Part shown: positions 35,666 to 43,700 of the stretch, piece by piece
Position numbering within the stretch: position 1 is the stretch's first letter
How the letters are laid out: every line of letters begins with the position of its first letter
Assembly (NCBI GenBank): GCA_903887415.1
Contig: CAISPO010000037.1
Span: 1 to 64,000 of the forward strand
Reading direction: 5' to 3'
From: an uncultured Bacteroidota bacterium
GTDB taxonomy: Bacteria; Bacteroidota; Bacteroidia; Chitinophagales; Chitinophagaceae
Length of the DNA: 64,000 nucleotides
Notes under the pieces: generated by a model
Told to the model about the DNA's origin: nothing
Databases searched by the model: none
Seen by the model: only the letters and a program-made list of their open reading frames with translations
Position numbers and translations under genes: made by a program

Positions 35666-35863
35666 GTGGAACAGAAATTTCGTTTAGACAGAACCGCTTT
35701 TAAGGCAACAACTGCCGCAGCTGCTGATGATCACGTGAGCGATTGGGAAGACAAAACGTACAAAGAACGGCTTGAAGCGGCCTGGTTCCTGATAAACCAC
35801 GCTTACGGTACAACTGCCGAAACAAGACTTGACCGAACTGTTTTTTCCAAAAGAAAAGGATAA
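35666..35863 (+). CDS. Small partner protein of the nucleotidyltransferase (possible antitoxin)
   Basis: A 65-residue protein with a GTG start. Its pattern is fixed: QKFRLDRTAFKATT at the front, SDWEDKTYKERLEAAWFLINHAYG in the middle and RLDRTVFSKRKG at the end; I know this type as a conserved small Bacteroidota protein beside a nucleotidyltransferase. It is rich in Lys/Arg, with a helical centre and two RLDRTxF motifs at both ends. Its TAA overlaps the ATG of the next gene (TAATG). By analogy with other nucleotidyltransferase modules it might be an antitoxin or regulatory partner. This is not established. Confidence 0.7.
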   Translation: MEQKFRLDRTAFKATTAAAADDHVSDWEDKTYKERLEAAWFLINHAYGTTAETRLDRTVFSKRKG

Positions 35864-36324
35864 TGGGGAATATGTTCAATCCTGATTTTAGTGAGTTTAT
35901 TAACTGCTTCAACAAAAATGAAGTAGAATATGTGCTTGTCGGAGGTATGGCGGTGATCTTAAATGGCTATGTTCGCACTACGGGTGATATGGATGTTTGG
36001 GTAAAGAAAACTACAGACAATTACAATAATATTCTACTGGCGTTTAATGATTTTGGTATGCCAGTATTTGATATGACCGAAGATAAATTCCTCGGCACCG
36101 AATTTGACGTATGGAGTTTTGGCAGAGACCCTGTAAGGATAGATTTGATGACGAATGTCAAGGGACTTGATTTCCATACGGCCTTCAGCCAAGCACAATA
36201 TTTCACCGAAGACGATGTTTCATTTCGTTTTCTGCACATAAATACGTTGATACAAGCTAAGAAAGCGTCTGGCAGGCACAGGGATATAGATGATATCGAG
36301 CAACTGGAAAAGAAGAAAAAATGA
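35863..36324 (+). CDS. Nucleotidyltransferase-fold protein (DUF6036-like)
   Basis: A 153-residue protein of the nucleotidyltransferase superfamily. The core motif is VEYVLVGGMAVILNGYVRTTGDMDVWVKKT: the GG turn followed by the DMD carboxylate pair, and a third acid in VRIDLMTNVKG (about residue 90). Residues 110-150 form a helical tail (LIQAKKASGRHRDIDDIEQLE), the typical C-terminal helix-turn of this family. Translation is coupled to the small gene upstream (TAATG). Families of this kind include antitoxin- and toxin-like enzymes (MNT/HEPN, AbiEii). I consider a two-gene toxin-antitoxin-like module plausible but unproven. Confidence 0.8.
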   Translation: MGNMFNPDFSEFINCFNKNEVEYVLVGGMAVILNGYVRTTGDMDVWVKKTTDNYNNILLAFNDFGMPVFDMTEDKFLGTEFDVWSFGRDPVRIDLMTNVKGLDFHTAFSQAQYFTEDDVSFRFLHINTLIQAKKASGRHRDIDDIEQLEKKKK

Positions 36325-36356
36325 GCTTTATCATAAGCGATAGATTTATTTGCCTG

Positions 36357-36392
36357 TTGCCCGAAGGTGATGGTGGATATTTGCTTGAGTAA
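36357..36392 (+). pseudogene. Relic of the 3' end of a second DUF2130 gene
   Basis: Thirty-six bases encode LLPEGDGGYLLE and stop, matching the last residues of the DUF2130 gene (LLSEGDNGYLLE plus stop, 35589-35624). Twenty-nine of 36 bases agree and several of the differences are synonymous. There is no open frame leading into it. It lies just after the nucleotidyltransferase gene, so the two-gene module is bracketed by two copies of the DUF2130 end. Confidence 0.6.
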
Positions 36393-36433
36393 CTGAGACC
36401 AGGCGGTTTTTACTTTCCGATAACTTAAAATCT

Positions 36434-36441
36434 TAACTTTG
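36434..36441 (+). promoter_or_regulatory. -7 box of the UPF0175 gene, abutting the ATG
   Basis: TAACTTTG fits TAnnTTTG and is followed by TAAC and the ATG at 36446, so transcription would start at or next to the start codon. Confidence 0.5.
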
Positions 36442-36445
36442 TAAC

Positions 36446-36673
36446 ATGAAAACGCTAAATCTGAAAGTGCCGATAAAATCGGGTGCGGATCAAAACGATG
36501 TAGTGAAGTTTTTAGCTGCAAAGTTGTATGAGTCCGGAAGATTAACCTTGGGTCAGGCCGCCGATATGATAGGGATGCGCACGGTGGAATTTGCTGATAT
36601 TTTGTCCCAATATGGTGTTTCGTTTATTAATTATCCTGCATCTGATATTAAACAAGTTGTAGCAAATGCTTAG
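36446..36673 (+). CDS. UPF0175 family small DNA-binding-like protein
   Basis: A 75-residue protein. After a beta-strand start (MKTLNLKVPIKSG), residues 22-60 carry the UPF0175 core: LAAKLYESGRLTLGQAADMIGMRTVEFADILSQYGVSFINY, a helix-turn-helix like that of ParD/antitoxin-type regulators. UPF0175 genes are often paired with a PIN toxin (DUF3368); here no such gene follows. Instead the reading frame of a small membrane protein begins 8 bases before its stop. It has its own -7 box four bases before the ATG. Confidence 0.85.
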   Translation: MKTLNLKVPIKSGADQNDVVKFLAAKLYESGRLTLGQAADMIGMRTVEFADILSQYGVSFINYPASDIKQVVANA

Positions 36674-36809
36674 TATGATTTTTCTCCTTCTATTGCTGAT
36701 CAGTATCGCAGTTCCCATAATGCTGGATGGCGTAATAAGGAAGAAAATAGAAAGTATTGTAATTAGACGGATAGTAGAAATAGCTATTGGATTAATCATT
36801 CTTTTTTAA
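36666..36809 (+). CDS. Small membrane protein, N-terminal part (frameshifted)
   Basis: A 47-residue open frame overlapping the UPF0175 stop by 8 bases. It encodes a hydrophobic helix (MIFLLLLLISIAVPIML), a basic turn (RKKIESIVIRR) and the start of a second helix (IVEIAIGLIILF), and ends at TAA inside CTT-TTT-TAA. With one more T in the run at 36802-36807 the frame continues as LIPTLIIAAFVGDM and joins the downstream frame, giving a protein of about 168 residues with two helices. Not recognised; no homologue known to me. Confidence 0.5.
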   Translation: MLSMIFLLLLLISIAVPIMLDGVIRKKIESIVIRRIVEIAIGLIILF

Positions 36810-36817
36810 TTCCTACA

Positions 36818-37168
36818 TTGATTATCGCGGCATTTGTTGGAGATATGAGTAACTACCCACTTGTCACAAAGACAATCAATTCGCAATATTATTTTAGTCA
36901 GCAAGAATATGGGATGGCTTGGACAATGCCTGGTAAGGATTTGATCGTTTACAAAAAGAGAAAATTCTGGTTTGACAAGACCCTCGCGAAAATTCGATTG
37001 ATGATAGTTACGGAAGATTTGGATGCTCAAATAAAACAAACAAACAACCCCGAAAGCTTCGAACTTGTCGTGACTGGCAAAGTTAGCCATACGGTATTGG
37101 ATACTGTGTTGAACTCAGGAAAGTCATATGATTTCGCATACTTCCGCCCCATGCACGAATCAAATTAA
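36818..37168 (+). CDS. Small membrane protein, C-terminal part (frameshifted)
   Basis: A 116-residue frame that begins at TTG 36818 (or ATG at 36845) and follows in the -1 frame of the piece above. It starts with the end of a hydrophobic helix (LIIAAFVGD) and continues as a soluble alpha/beta domain (NSQYYFSQQEYGMAW, KFWFDKTLAKIRLMIVTED, ESFELVVTGKVSHTVLD, SYDFAYFRPMHESN). The hydrophobic end makes best sense as the second transmembrane helix of the joined protein. No family recognised. It lies just before the convergent thiolase gene. Confidence 0.5.
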   Translation: MIIAAFVGDMSNYPLVTKTINSQYYFSQQEYGMAWTMPGKDLIVYKKRKFWFDKTLAKIRLMIVTEDLDAQIKQTNNPESFELVVTGKVSHTVLDTVLNSGKSYDFAYFRPMHESN

Positions 37169-37198
37169 TCAAACAAATCAGGAAAATCAAGGTTCAGA

Positions 37199-38404
37199 CT
37201 ACACCCGCTCCAATATTACCGCGTACCCCTGCCCAAGGCCAATACACATCGTAGCAAGCGCGTACTTCTTTTGCTGTTTGTGTAATTCGAGTGCGGCTGA
37301 ATAAATGATTCGCGCCCCGGACATACCCAGCGGATGCCCAATAGCAATAGCCCCGCCATTTGGGTTAATACGCGGATCATTATCGGCCATACCAAGCTGG
37401 CGTATGCAGGCCAGGCTTTGGGCTGCAAAGGCTTCATTCAGCTCTATCACATCTATATCGTTCAGTGTGAGCCCCGCTTTTGCCAGTGCTTTGTTAGTAG
37501 CCCCCACCGGGCCTATACCCATGATGCGCGGTTCTACGCCCACTACGGCAGAGCTTACTATTCGTGCTTTAGGAGTAACATTATAATTCTTCACCGCATC
37601 GCCAGAAGCTATGTACAGCGCTGCAGCCCCATCATTTAAGCCAGATGAATTGCCTGCGGTAACGGTGCCGTTTTTCTTGAAGGCAGTTTTTAGCTGCGCT
37701 AGTTTTTCTATTTTGGTACCCGGTTTCAGAAATTCGTCTTTGTCCATGACATGCATTTCGCCCTTCTTGCCCGGTATCTCTACAGCCGTTATTTCTTCTG
37801 CCAGCCTGCCTGAGTATTGCGCATCGGCAGCCTTCATTTGCGAGTGGTAAGCAAATGCATCCTGGTCTTCCCTGCTGATGTTATACATTTCAGCAAGGTT
37901 CTCTGCAGTCATGCCCATGGCGTCTGTGCCATACAGTTCATGCATCTTGGGGTTTATGAAGCGCCAGCCGAAACTTGAATCAAACATTTGCGCATCTTGC
38001 CCAAATGGCTGAGATGTTTTGGAGATCACCCATGGTCCACGCGTCATATGCTCTACGCCGCCGGCTATAAATACGTCGCCGTTCCCAGCTTTTATAGCCT
38101 GTGCCGCGTTGATCACTGCCGACATTCCCGATGCACAAAGCCTGTTTATTGTTTCACCCGGCACTGTGTATGGTATGCCCGCCAGCAGCAGGGCCATTCG
38201 CGATACATTCCTGTTGTCTTCTCCGGCCTGGTTGGCACAGCCAAAGATCACGTCATCTATCACACCACCTGGTATAAGCGGATTTCTTTCCACCAGCTTC
38301 CGCATTACCAGCGCTGCCAGGTCGTCCGTGCGCATATTCGATAACGCGCCCCTGAAATTTCCAATCGGTGTACGGATACCATCAATTATGAATGCTTCTT
38401 TCAT
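37199..38404 (-). CDS. pcaF: 3-oxoadipyl-CoA thiolase-like acyltransferase
   Basis: A 401-residue thiolase. The N-terminus MKEAFIIDGIRTPIGNFRG and the block VFIAGGVEHMTRGPWVISK with SSFGWRFINPKM are typical of 3-oxoadipyl-CoA thiolases (PcaF/PaaJ), which split 3-oxoadipyl-CoA into succinyl-CoA and acetyl-CoA at the end of aromatic degradation. Catalytic residues: Cys90 (NRLCASGM), His357 (GHPLGMSG) and Cys387 (CIGLGQG). No other aromatic-degradation genes are in the window, so a general beta-ketothiolase in fatty-acid oxidation cannot be ruled out. It converges with the membrane protein gene upstream in coordinates. Confidence 0.85.
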   Translation of the reverse strand: MKEAFIIDGIRTPIGNFRGALSNMRTDDLAALVMRKLVERNPLIPGGVIDDVIFGCANQAGEDNRNVSRMALLLAGIPYTVPGETINRLCASGMSAVINAAQAIKAGNGDVFIAGGVEHMTRGPWVISKTSQPFGQDAQMFDSSFGWRFINPKMHELYGTDAMGMTAENLAEMYNISREDQDAFAYHSQMKAADAQYSGRLAEEITAVEIPGKKGEMHVMDKDEFLKPGTKIEKLAQLKTAFKKNGTVTAGNSSGLNDGAAALYIASGDAVKNYNVTPKARIVSSAVVGVEPRIMGIGPVGATNKALAKAGLTLNDIDVIELNEAFAAQSLACIRQLGMADNDPRINPNGGAIAIGHPLGMSGARIIYSAALELHKQQKKYALATMCIGLGQGYAVILERV

Positions 38405-38541
38405 GATGTAAAATTAGGTTTTTAATCGGGGCAAAAAAGGGTATCATGAGCTGAAAAGCAATTGATTCTGCACATGGCTGGATTATTATAACTAATGCGA
38501 TTGCGCTGTTAACTGCGAACTGTAATCTGCCGACTAAAAAA

Positions 38542-39243
38542 CTACCCCTCCAGGTGGATGGAAATAACGATCATACGCGTGTGCAGTGTATTTATGGCGT
38601 TGGTAAGCTGCAGGCCATGGTCAGGGTATAGCTGGTTGGTAAGCCCCTGGCTCAGCTTGATCTCCGGTGAGAAAATGAATTGAGGATTAAAGAATTCAAA
38701 CCCTACACCTAATTCATACCCGAAATCAGTTGGGCTCACCTTCAGAAACTCATCCGGGCGGTGGGAGCGGGCATTTGCGGCGAGATCGTAGTCGAACTTA
38801 AAGCCGGTAATTTCGTAGAAGCGGAAATTTTTTATGCGGTCGCTTTTGAACTTCAGTTGCAGCGGCAAATGCATATATATCGATTCGATGGTCTTATTCA
38901 CCACACTGTCAGTTGGGTAGCCATATTCATACTCCAGGTTTTTAGAGGCAAATGCTAGCGATGGCACAAAGCGTAGGTCAATAAAGCGGGAAAGCCTCAG
39001 GTTTCCCACAAGGCCAAGATTAAATCCCGGCTGCCAATGAGGCTGTATCCGTTTAAAGGTATCTGTGTTTGCAAACGAAGAAGTATAACTGATCTGGTAA
39101 ACCGACTCATTAAAGCCAAAAGTGATGCCGAAGTAATAAGGTTTATCATCATGCTCAGGCATGTTAAGCAGCGGGCGTTGAGCTAATGCAGGCTTCGCAA
39201 ATAACAATAAAAAAAAAGTAATAACTGAAAAGCCTTTTTGCAT
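38542..39243 (-). CDS. porT: Type IX secretion system protein PorT
   Basis: A 233-residue outer-membrane barrel. The signal peptide ends in PALAQ (residue 22). The family pattern runs through the mature part: HDDKPYYFGITFGFN, PGFNLGLVGNLRLSRFIDLRFVPSLAFASKNLEYEY, IYMHLPLQLKFKSDRIKNFRFYEITGFKFDYDLAANA, DFGYELGVGFEFFNPQFIFSPEIKLSQGLTN. PorT is needed for T9SS function and gliding; it is an integral outer-membrane barrel. The gene stands alone in its neighbourhood. Together with porQ and the PorE-like gene it fits the T9SS cargo in this window. Confidence 0.87.
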   Translation of the reverse strand: MQKGFSVITFFLLLFAKPALAQRPLLNMPEHDDKPYYFGITFGFNESVYQISYTSSFANTDTFKRIQPHWQPGFNLGLVGNLRLSRFIDLRFVPSLAFASKNLEYEYGYPTDSVVNKTIESIYMHLPLQLKFKSDRIKNFRFYEITGFKFDYDLAANARSHRPDEFLKVSPTDFGYELGVGFEFFNPQFIFSPEIKLSQGLTNQLYPDHGLQLTNAINTLHTRMIVISIHLEG

Positions 39244-39356
39244 GTGCTATTAACGTGAAATGCGAAGATACAGTATGTTGTTTGTTCGCAGTTTGGTTTC
39301 AGCATGTTAAAATGTGAATCTTTTAAAAAAAGAGCTTATAATAACCTGTAAATCCC

Positions 39357-39364
39357 TAAATTTG
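39357..39364 (+). promoter_or_regulatory. -7 box upstream of a candidate small RNA
   Basis: TAAATTTG fits TAnnTTTG. There is no gene start nearby; a terminator follows 59 bases later. This is the main support for the small transcript proposed at 39371-39450. Confidence 0.4.
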
Positions 39365-39370
39365 TTCGGT

Positions 39371-39450
39371 CAAGAGACTTCTCCCACTCAAAGATATCCC
39401 CCTAACCCCGTGAGAACTAACCAGCCCGGCATCCTATGCAGGGCTTTTTT
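39371..39450 (+). ncRNA. Candidate small non-coding RNA
   Basis: The interval from the start site predicted by a -7 box (39357-39364) to the end of a strong intrinsic terminator. It has no meaningful open frame; the one frame that spans it (39314-39517) runs through the terminator hairpin and lacks protein-like composition. CTCA at about 39390 may pair with TGAG at about 39413. I do not recognise a known RNA family. Call is based on promoter and terminator only. Confidence 0.35.
39423..39450 (+). terminator. Intrinsic terminator without an upstream gene
   Basis: AGCCC and GCAT pair with ATGC and GGGCT around a CCT loop with one G/A mismatch, followed by TTTTTT. It is on the plus strand 207 bases after the start of the divergent porT gene and 230 bases before the EGF-like lipoprotein, so it must end a transcript from the intergenic gap. 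Confidence 0.7.
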
Positions 39451-39632
39451 ATTTGCACAAGGCGAAGATGATTTTTTATCCGCTGGTCAGAAAATTGCAT
39501 TATACCCCTGCAGTTAATGAAATCCGGAGCCTCATCAACCGCTGTGGCATAACTGCTGATTTCTGAATAGTTTGATATTGTCTATCCAGCTATCCTGAAA
39601 AATATTTGTGTACAAATTTGCCCTTCAAAAGT

Positions 39633-39640
39633 TATCTTTG
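39633..39640 (+). promoter_or_regulatory. -7 box of the EGF-like lipoprotein gene
   Basis: TATCTTTG fits TAnnTTTG, with TTTG elements at 39605-39608 and 39617-39620 near the -33 position and the ATG at 39679. The rest of the 435-base gap (39244-39678) holds the candidate small RNA and nothing else I can see. Confidence 0.5.
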
Positions 39641-39678
39641 ACCAAACATTTGATATATTAGCCCTTTAAATTTTGTTT

Positions 39679-40197
39679 ATGAAACACATGCGCCTGGTAT
39701 TGCTTGCCTCTTTTCTTATTGCTGTATGCTTGGCAGCAGTTACTTACACTGCCTGTAACAAAGATAAGTGCCACAATGTACTTTGCCTGAACAAGGGTAC
39801 TTGTAATGGCGGCATATGCGAGTGCCCGGTAGGCTACGAAGGCCTGAGGTGCGATACCCTGAGCCGTGATAAATTCGTTTTCACTTACAATGGCGGAGAC
39901 ACCTGCAGCAACTACCTGGGCCATTATCACCAGTATTCCATTCAATTGCTGGCCATAGCCTCCAATCCCTTTGAGCTGACCATGAAAAATTTCATTGGCA
40001 ATCTGCAGGACAGCGCCATCTGCACTATACAATCCACTGATTCATTTACATTTATTGGCGCAAACAATGGTACTACCTATACAGGCTGGGGCAAATTAAG
40101 CAATGACAGCTTGTGGATGGCCTATAGCGTAGAGCACGATACATCTTCTTATTCCTGCACTTACTTTGGGCAAAGCTTGAGGGTAGGAGGGCATTAA
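39679..40197 (+). CDS. EGF-like domain lipoprotein
   Basis: A 172-residue lipoprotein. The start at 39679 precedes a hydrophobic segment ending TYTAC, so Cys26 is probably lipidated. Residues 31-58 are a compact EGF-like domain with six cysteines (31, 36, 42, 47, 49, 58), including GICECPVGYEGLRC. The rest (65-172) is a beta-rich domain with three further cysteines and no known motif, containing NSYQYSIQLL-like strands and HDTSSYSCTYFG. It is a single gene. Such lipoproteins are found on Bacteroidota cell surfaces, but role is unknown. Confidence 0.8.
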   Translation: MKHMRLVLLASFLIAVCLAAVTYTACNKDKCHNVLCLNKGTCNGGICECPVGYEGLRCDTLSRDKFVFTYNGGDTCSNYLGHYHQYSIQLLAIASNPFELTMKNFIGNLQDSAICTIQSTDSFTFIGANNGTTYTGWGKLSNDSLWMAYSVEHDTSSYSCTYFGQSLRVGGH

Positions 40198-40660
40198 TTA
40201 ATTAAAAGGATCGGAACGCTTGCGCCCTCTGTAAAGAGAGCTCCGTATCATTTTGGGCTTGCGATAATCTTTATCAGAGAAAATTGAAGGTAAGAGTACG
40301 TGCGTAAATAGGGACAATTGTTTTCAGGGTAGTGTAAAACATTCAGGAGATTTCCGGCAAAGCATTTTTAAAAAATTATCCCGTACCTGACTTCGAAAAT
40401 AATTGTTTAAACGCATCTCCTGAGATCGATTTTTTTCTGCTGGTTCTTGCATCAACGATGTTATTTCCTACAGTTGGCGTGGGTCTAACCCATCAATGAT
40501 TTTCTATTGTCGCTGCGTTTATAACACACCAACGTTTCTTCCAGCATTTACAGGTTTGTTAATTTGTAATACTGTTTATCTGGCTTATTGGTAAAGCCCG
40601 CCTGAGCTAAATTCATGGTTACAATTTTATGTAAGGTTACCGGATGTACAGTTATTTATA
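40198..40660. other. Intergenic region without genes
   Basis: About 460 bases between the EGF-like lipoprotein and the terminator of the giant adhesin. A 9-base inverted repeat (TCAGGAGAT near 40352 and ATCTCCTGA near 40417) brackets an AT-rich stretch; no promoter box, T-run hairpin or open frame stands out. Confidence 0.5.
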
Positions 40661-40704
40661 TTAAAACAAACAGGGGCTGCATTTCGCGGCCCCTGTTTGT
40701 TTTA
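40661..40704. terminator. Strong intrinsic terminator of the giant adhesin
   Basis: Two arms of about 20 bases (AAAACAAACAGGGGCTGC side and complement, one G-T pair) surround a five-base loop; T-rich sequence flanks both sides, so it can end transcription on either strand. It lies 15 bases beyond the stop of the adhesin gene (40719, minus strand). Confidence 0.85.
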
Positions 40705-40718
40705 ATATTCTATTTCCA

Positions 40719-43700
40719 TTAGTTCGTGGCTTTCACCAGCTTGTCGATCTTTATCTTATCGCCGTTAGCATCGTAGATCACGATCATGTAAACGCCATCT
40801 GGAAGGCTGCTGATCTCGATGTCTTTAGCATCAGCAATGTCCATTATCGTCCTGCCATCTATAGTGCTTATAACCGCGCGCACCTGCATTGCGGCTTCCA
40901 CATGCACCATTGTTTGCGCAGGATTTGGATATATACTCACACCACCTTTGTTCACGCTTTGTACACCGGTAGTACCGCCGCCATTGCTGAACACATAAGC
41001 ATCAGAGAACGACTGGCAGCCGTTAGTATCAGTTACCTGTACTTTGTAGTTACCATAGCCTGTTGACGGTGTGCGGTAAGATGTAGCGCCGGTTATTGCC
41101 ACCAGGTCTTTAAACCACTGGTAGGTAACATAATATGGAGCGGTAGAGAACATTCCCGAAGCATACGATACGATCGGGTTTGGCAGCGGGAACTCGGTTA
41201 CCGTCAAAGCAATGGTCGTCATTGTACAGCCCCCAGCAATGGTTATCTGTACGCTGTAATCGCCCGGTACTGTGGCGTTGTATAAGCCGCTTACAGCACC
41301 CGGTATTACTACGCCGTTCAGCATCCATACATAGGTTACGGTGCCTGCGGCGCCGGTAACATTCGTTGACAGCAGCGAGCTGCTGCCCCAGCAATAAGAT
41401 GCTGTAGTTATCGGCACTACAACCGCCTCACTGATCACGGTTACTACTGTATCTGCATGTGTCTCATCTGAACAGCCGGTCACGGGGTTTGTTACCTGTA
41501 CCCTGTATCCCCCGCTGACAGTAGCGAGGTACGAGGATGTAGTGGCTCCGGTTATTGCAGAGCCGCCAACATACCACTGATAAGTATATCCTGCAACTGC
41601 CGCGGCATTCAGTGTAACGCTACCGCCTGAGCACAGCAATGTGGAACCTGACGGAGTAATGGCCACATTCGGCAGCGGATTGGCAACCACATTCGTTATT
41701 ACAGATGAAGTGCTGCAGCCATAGCCGTTAGTCACAGTTACGTAATAACCGCCGGTCGCTGTTGCTGTATAAGATGATGTATTTGCACTGCTGATTGCAC
41801 CGGCAGCATCATACCACTGGTAGCTGTAGCCGGCAGAGTCAATAGTTGACATCGTAACACTGCCGCCCTGGCAGAATGTGATAGGCCCGGACAATGCAAT
41901 GTTTGCAGTGGGGGAAGGATTAATGGATACCGTGAGCACAGTGGAGGTTGCGGAACAACCGGTGGCGTTGGTCACGATCACGGAGTAATCGCCCGCATTT
42001 GATGTGGTGTAAGTGCTGCTTACCGCGCCGGATATAGCCGCACCGCCCAGCAGCCATTGGTAGGTGAGCCCTACGCCGGTGTTGGCGTCAATTGTCAGGC
42101 TGGCGCCAGAGCAGATGGTTGCTGTTGAGCCGGTGGGGCTGGTGATCACGGCATTAGCCGTATCGGAAGTCACTAATACAGCAGCAGCCGTGCCGGTACA
42201 GCCGAAGGTATTCGTTTCGACTACCTCGTAACTGCCGGTACTGCTGGCGATATACTCTGATGTTATTGCACCTGTTATTGCCACAAGGTTATCCAGCCAC
42301 TGGTACGTAAGTCCTGCACCGACATTTGCAGTAAGCACAACGAACCCGCCGGGGCAGAAAGTAAGGCTGCCAAGCGGAGTGATCACTGAAGCAGGGGCAG
42401 GGTTCACCGTGATTGTCTTGAAGACGTTGCAACCCGTGCCAAGCGTAAATGTAATATTGGCGGTACCTGCAGCCACGCCGGTCACAATACCGGTTGCTGC
42501 GCCTACGGTGGCTACAGTTAAGTTGCTGCTGGTCCATGTGCCAACACCCGCAGCATCGCTTAGGGTAATGGTTGCGCCAGGGCATACCACGCTTGCGCCG
42601 CTGATACCTGAAGGCAACGGATTAACCGTCATTACCATCGTCATGATACAGCCTGTGTTCAGCGTGTAAGTAATTGTTGCCGTACCGGCTGTAACGCCTG
42701 TTACTACACCAGTGCCGGAAATAAATGCCACGAATGGGTTGCTGCTGCTCCACGTACCGCCGCCGGTAGCATCGCTCAAAGTTACTGTTGAGCCCACACA
42801 CACCTGGCTGCTGCCGCTGATAGCCGCAGGCAGCGGATTGATAGTTACGATTGTTGTAACTGTACACCCGGTGCCAATGGTGTAAGTAATAACGTCAGTG
42901 CCGGCAGTAACGCCTGTTACTAATCCTACACCGCTGATCGTCGCGTTGCCATTGCTGGCGCTCCATGTGCCGCCGCCTGTGGCATCAGACAAGCTGGTGG
43001 TAAGGCCGACACATACAGTCTTTGTTCCCGAAATGGCTACCGGTAAAGGCTCCACAGTTACGATCGCTGTCGCCGCACAGGATCCTATGGTGTAAGATAT
43101 CGTTGCAGTGCCTACCGCAACGCCATTCACAAGGCCTGTGCCGCTGATCGTAGCTATGGTCACCGGGACGCTGGTCCAGGCGCCGCCTGCATCAGCATCG
43201 GTAAGCTGGGTGGTAAGGCCCTGGCAAACAGAAAGGACACCATTTATTGCCCCCGGCTGCAGATTAACGGTTACTACTGCAGTTGCTGCGCAACCGCTGA
43301 TGTCGTAAGAGATAGTAGCCGTGCCTACGCCGGTGCCGGTTACGAGCCCGGTGCCGCTTATTGTGGCTATGCCCGGAGGCGGTGCAACGCTCCATGTGCC
43401 GCCAGCGGTAGCATCAGTGAGCTGGGTAGTTAAGGTGTTACATACCGAAAGCGTCCCGGTTATGGCCACTGGCTGGGTATTCACCGTTACTATCGCCGTT
43501 GCCACGCAACTGCCTATTGTATAAGATATGGTCGTTGTGCCGAGGCCAACAGATGTTACCAGGCCCGTACCATCAACTGTGCCGACTGTTGTAACTGTGC
43601 TTGTCCAGGTGCCGCCGGCCACATCATCGCTGAGCTGGGTAGTAAAGCCATTGCAAACACCTAAATTTCCTGTAATAGCATCAGGCTGTATGTTTACGGT

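Noticed and set aside
35666-37168. Prophage or integrated island
   Set aside because: No integrase, phage structural gene, tRNA end or long direct repeats; the patch is only 1.5 kb and the single short repeat concerns the DUF2130 end.
39314-39517. 67-codon frame in the gap before the EGF-like lipoprotein
   Set aside because: It runs through the intrinsic terminator hairpin and its T-run and has no protein-like pattern; the region is better read as a small RNA.
40198-40660. Hidden small gene in the gap before the giant adhesin
   Set aside because: All frames are short and interrupted, and no promoter box or start context supports them.
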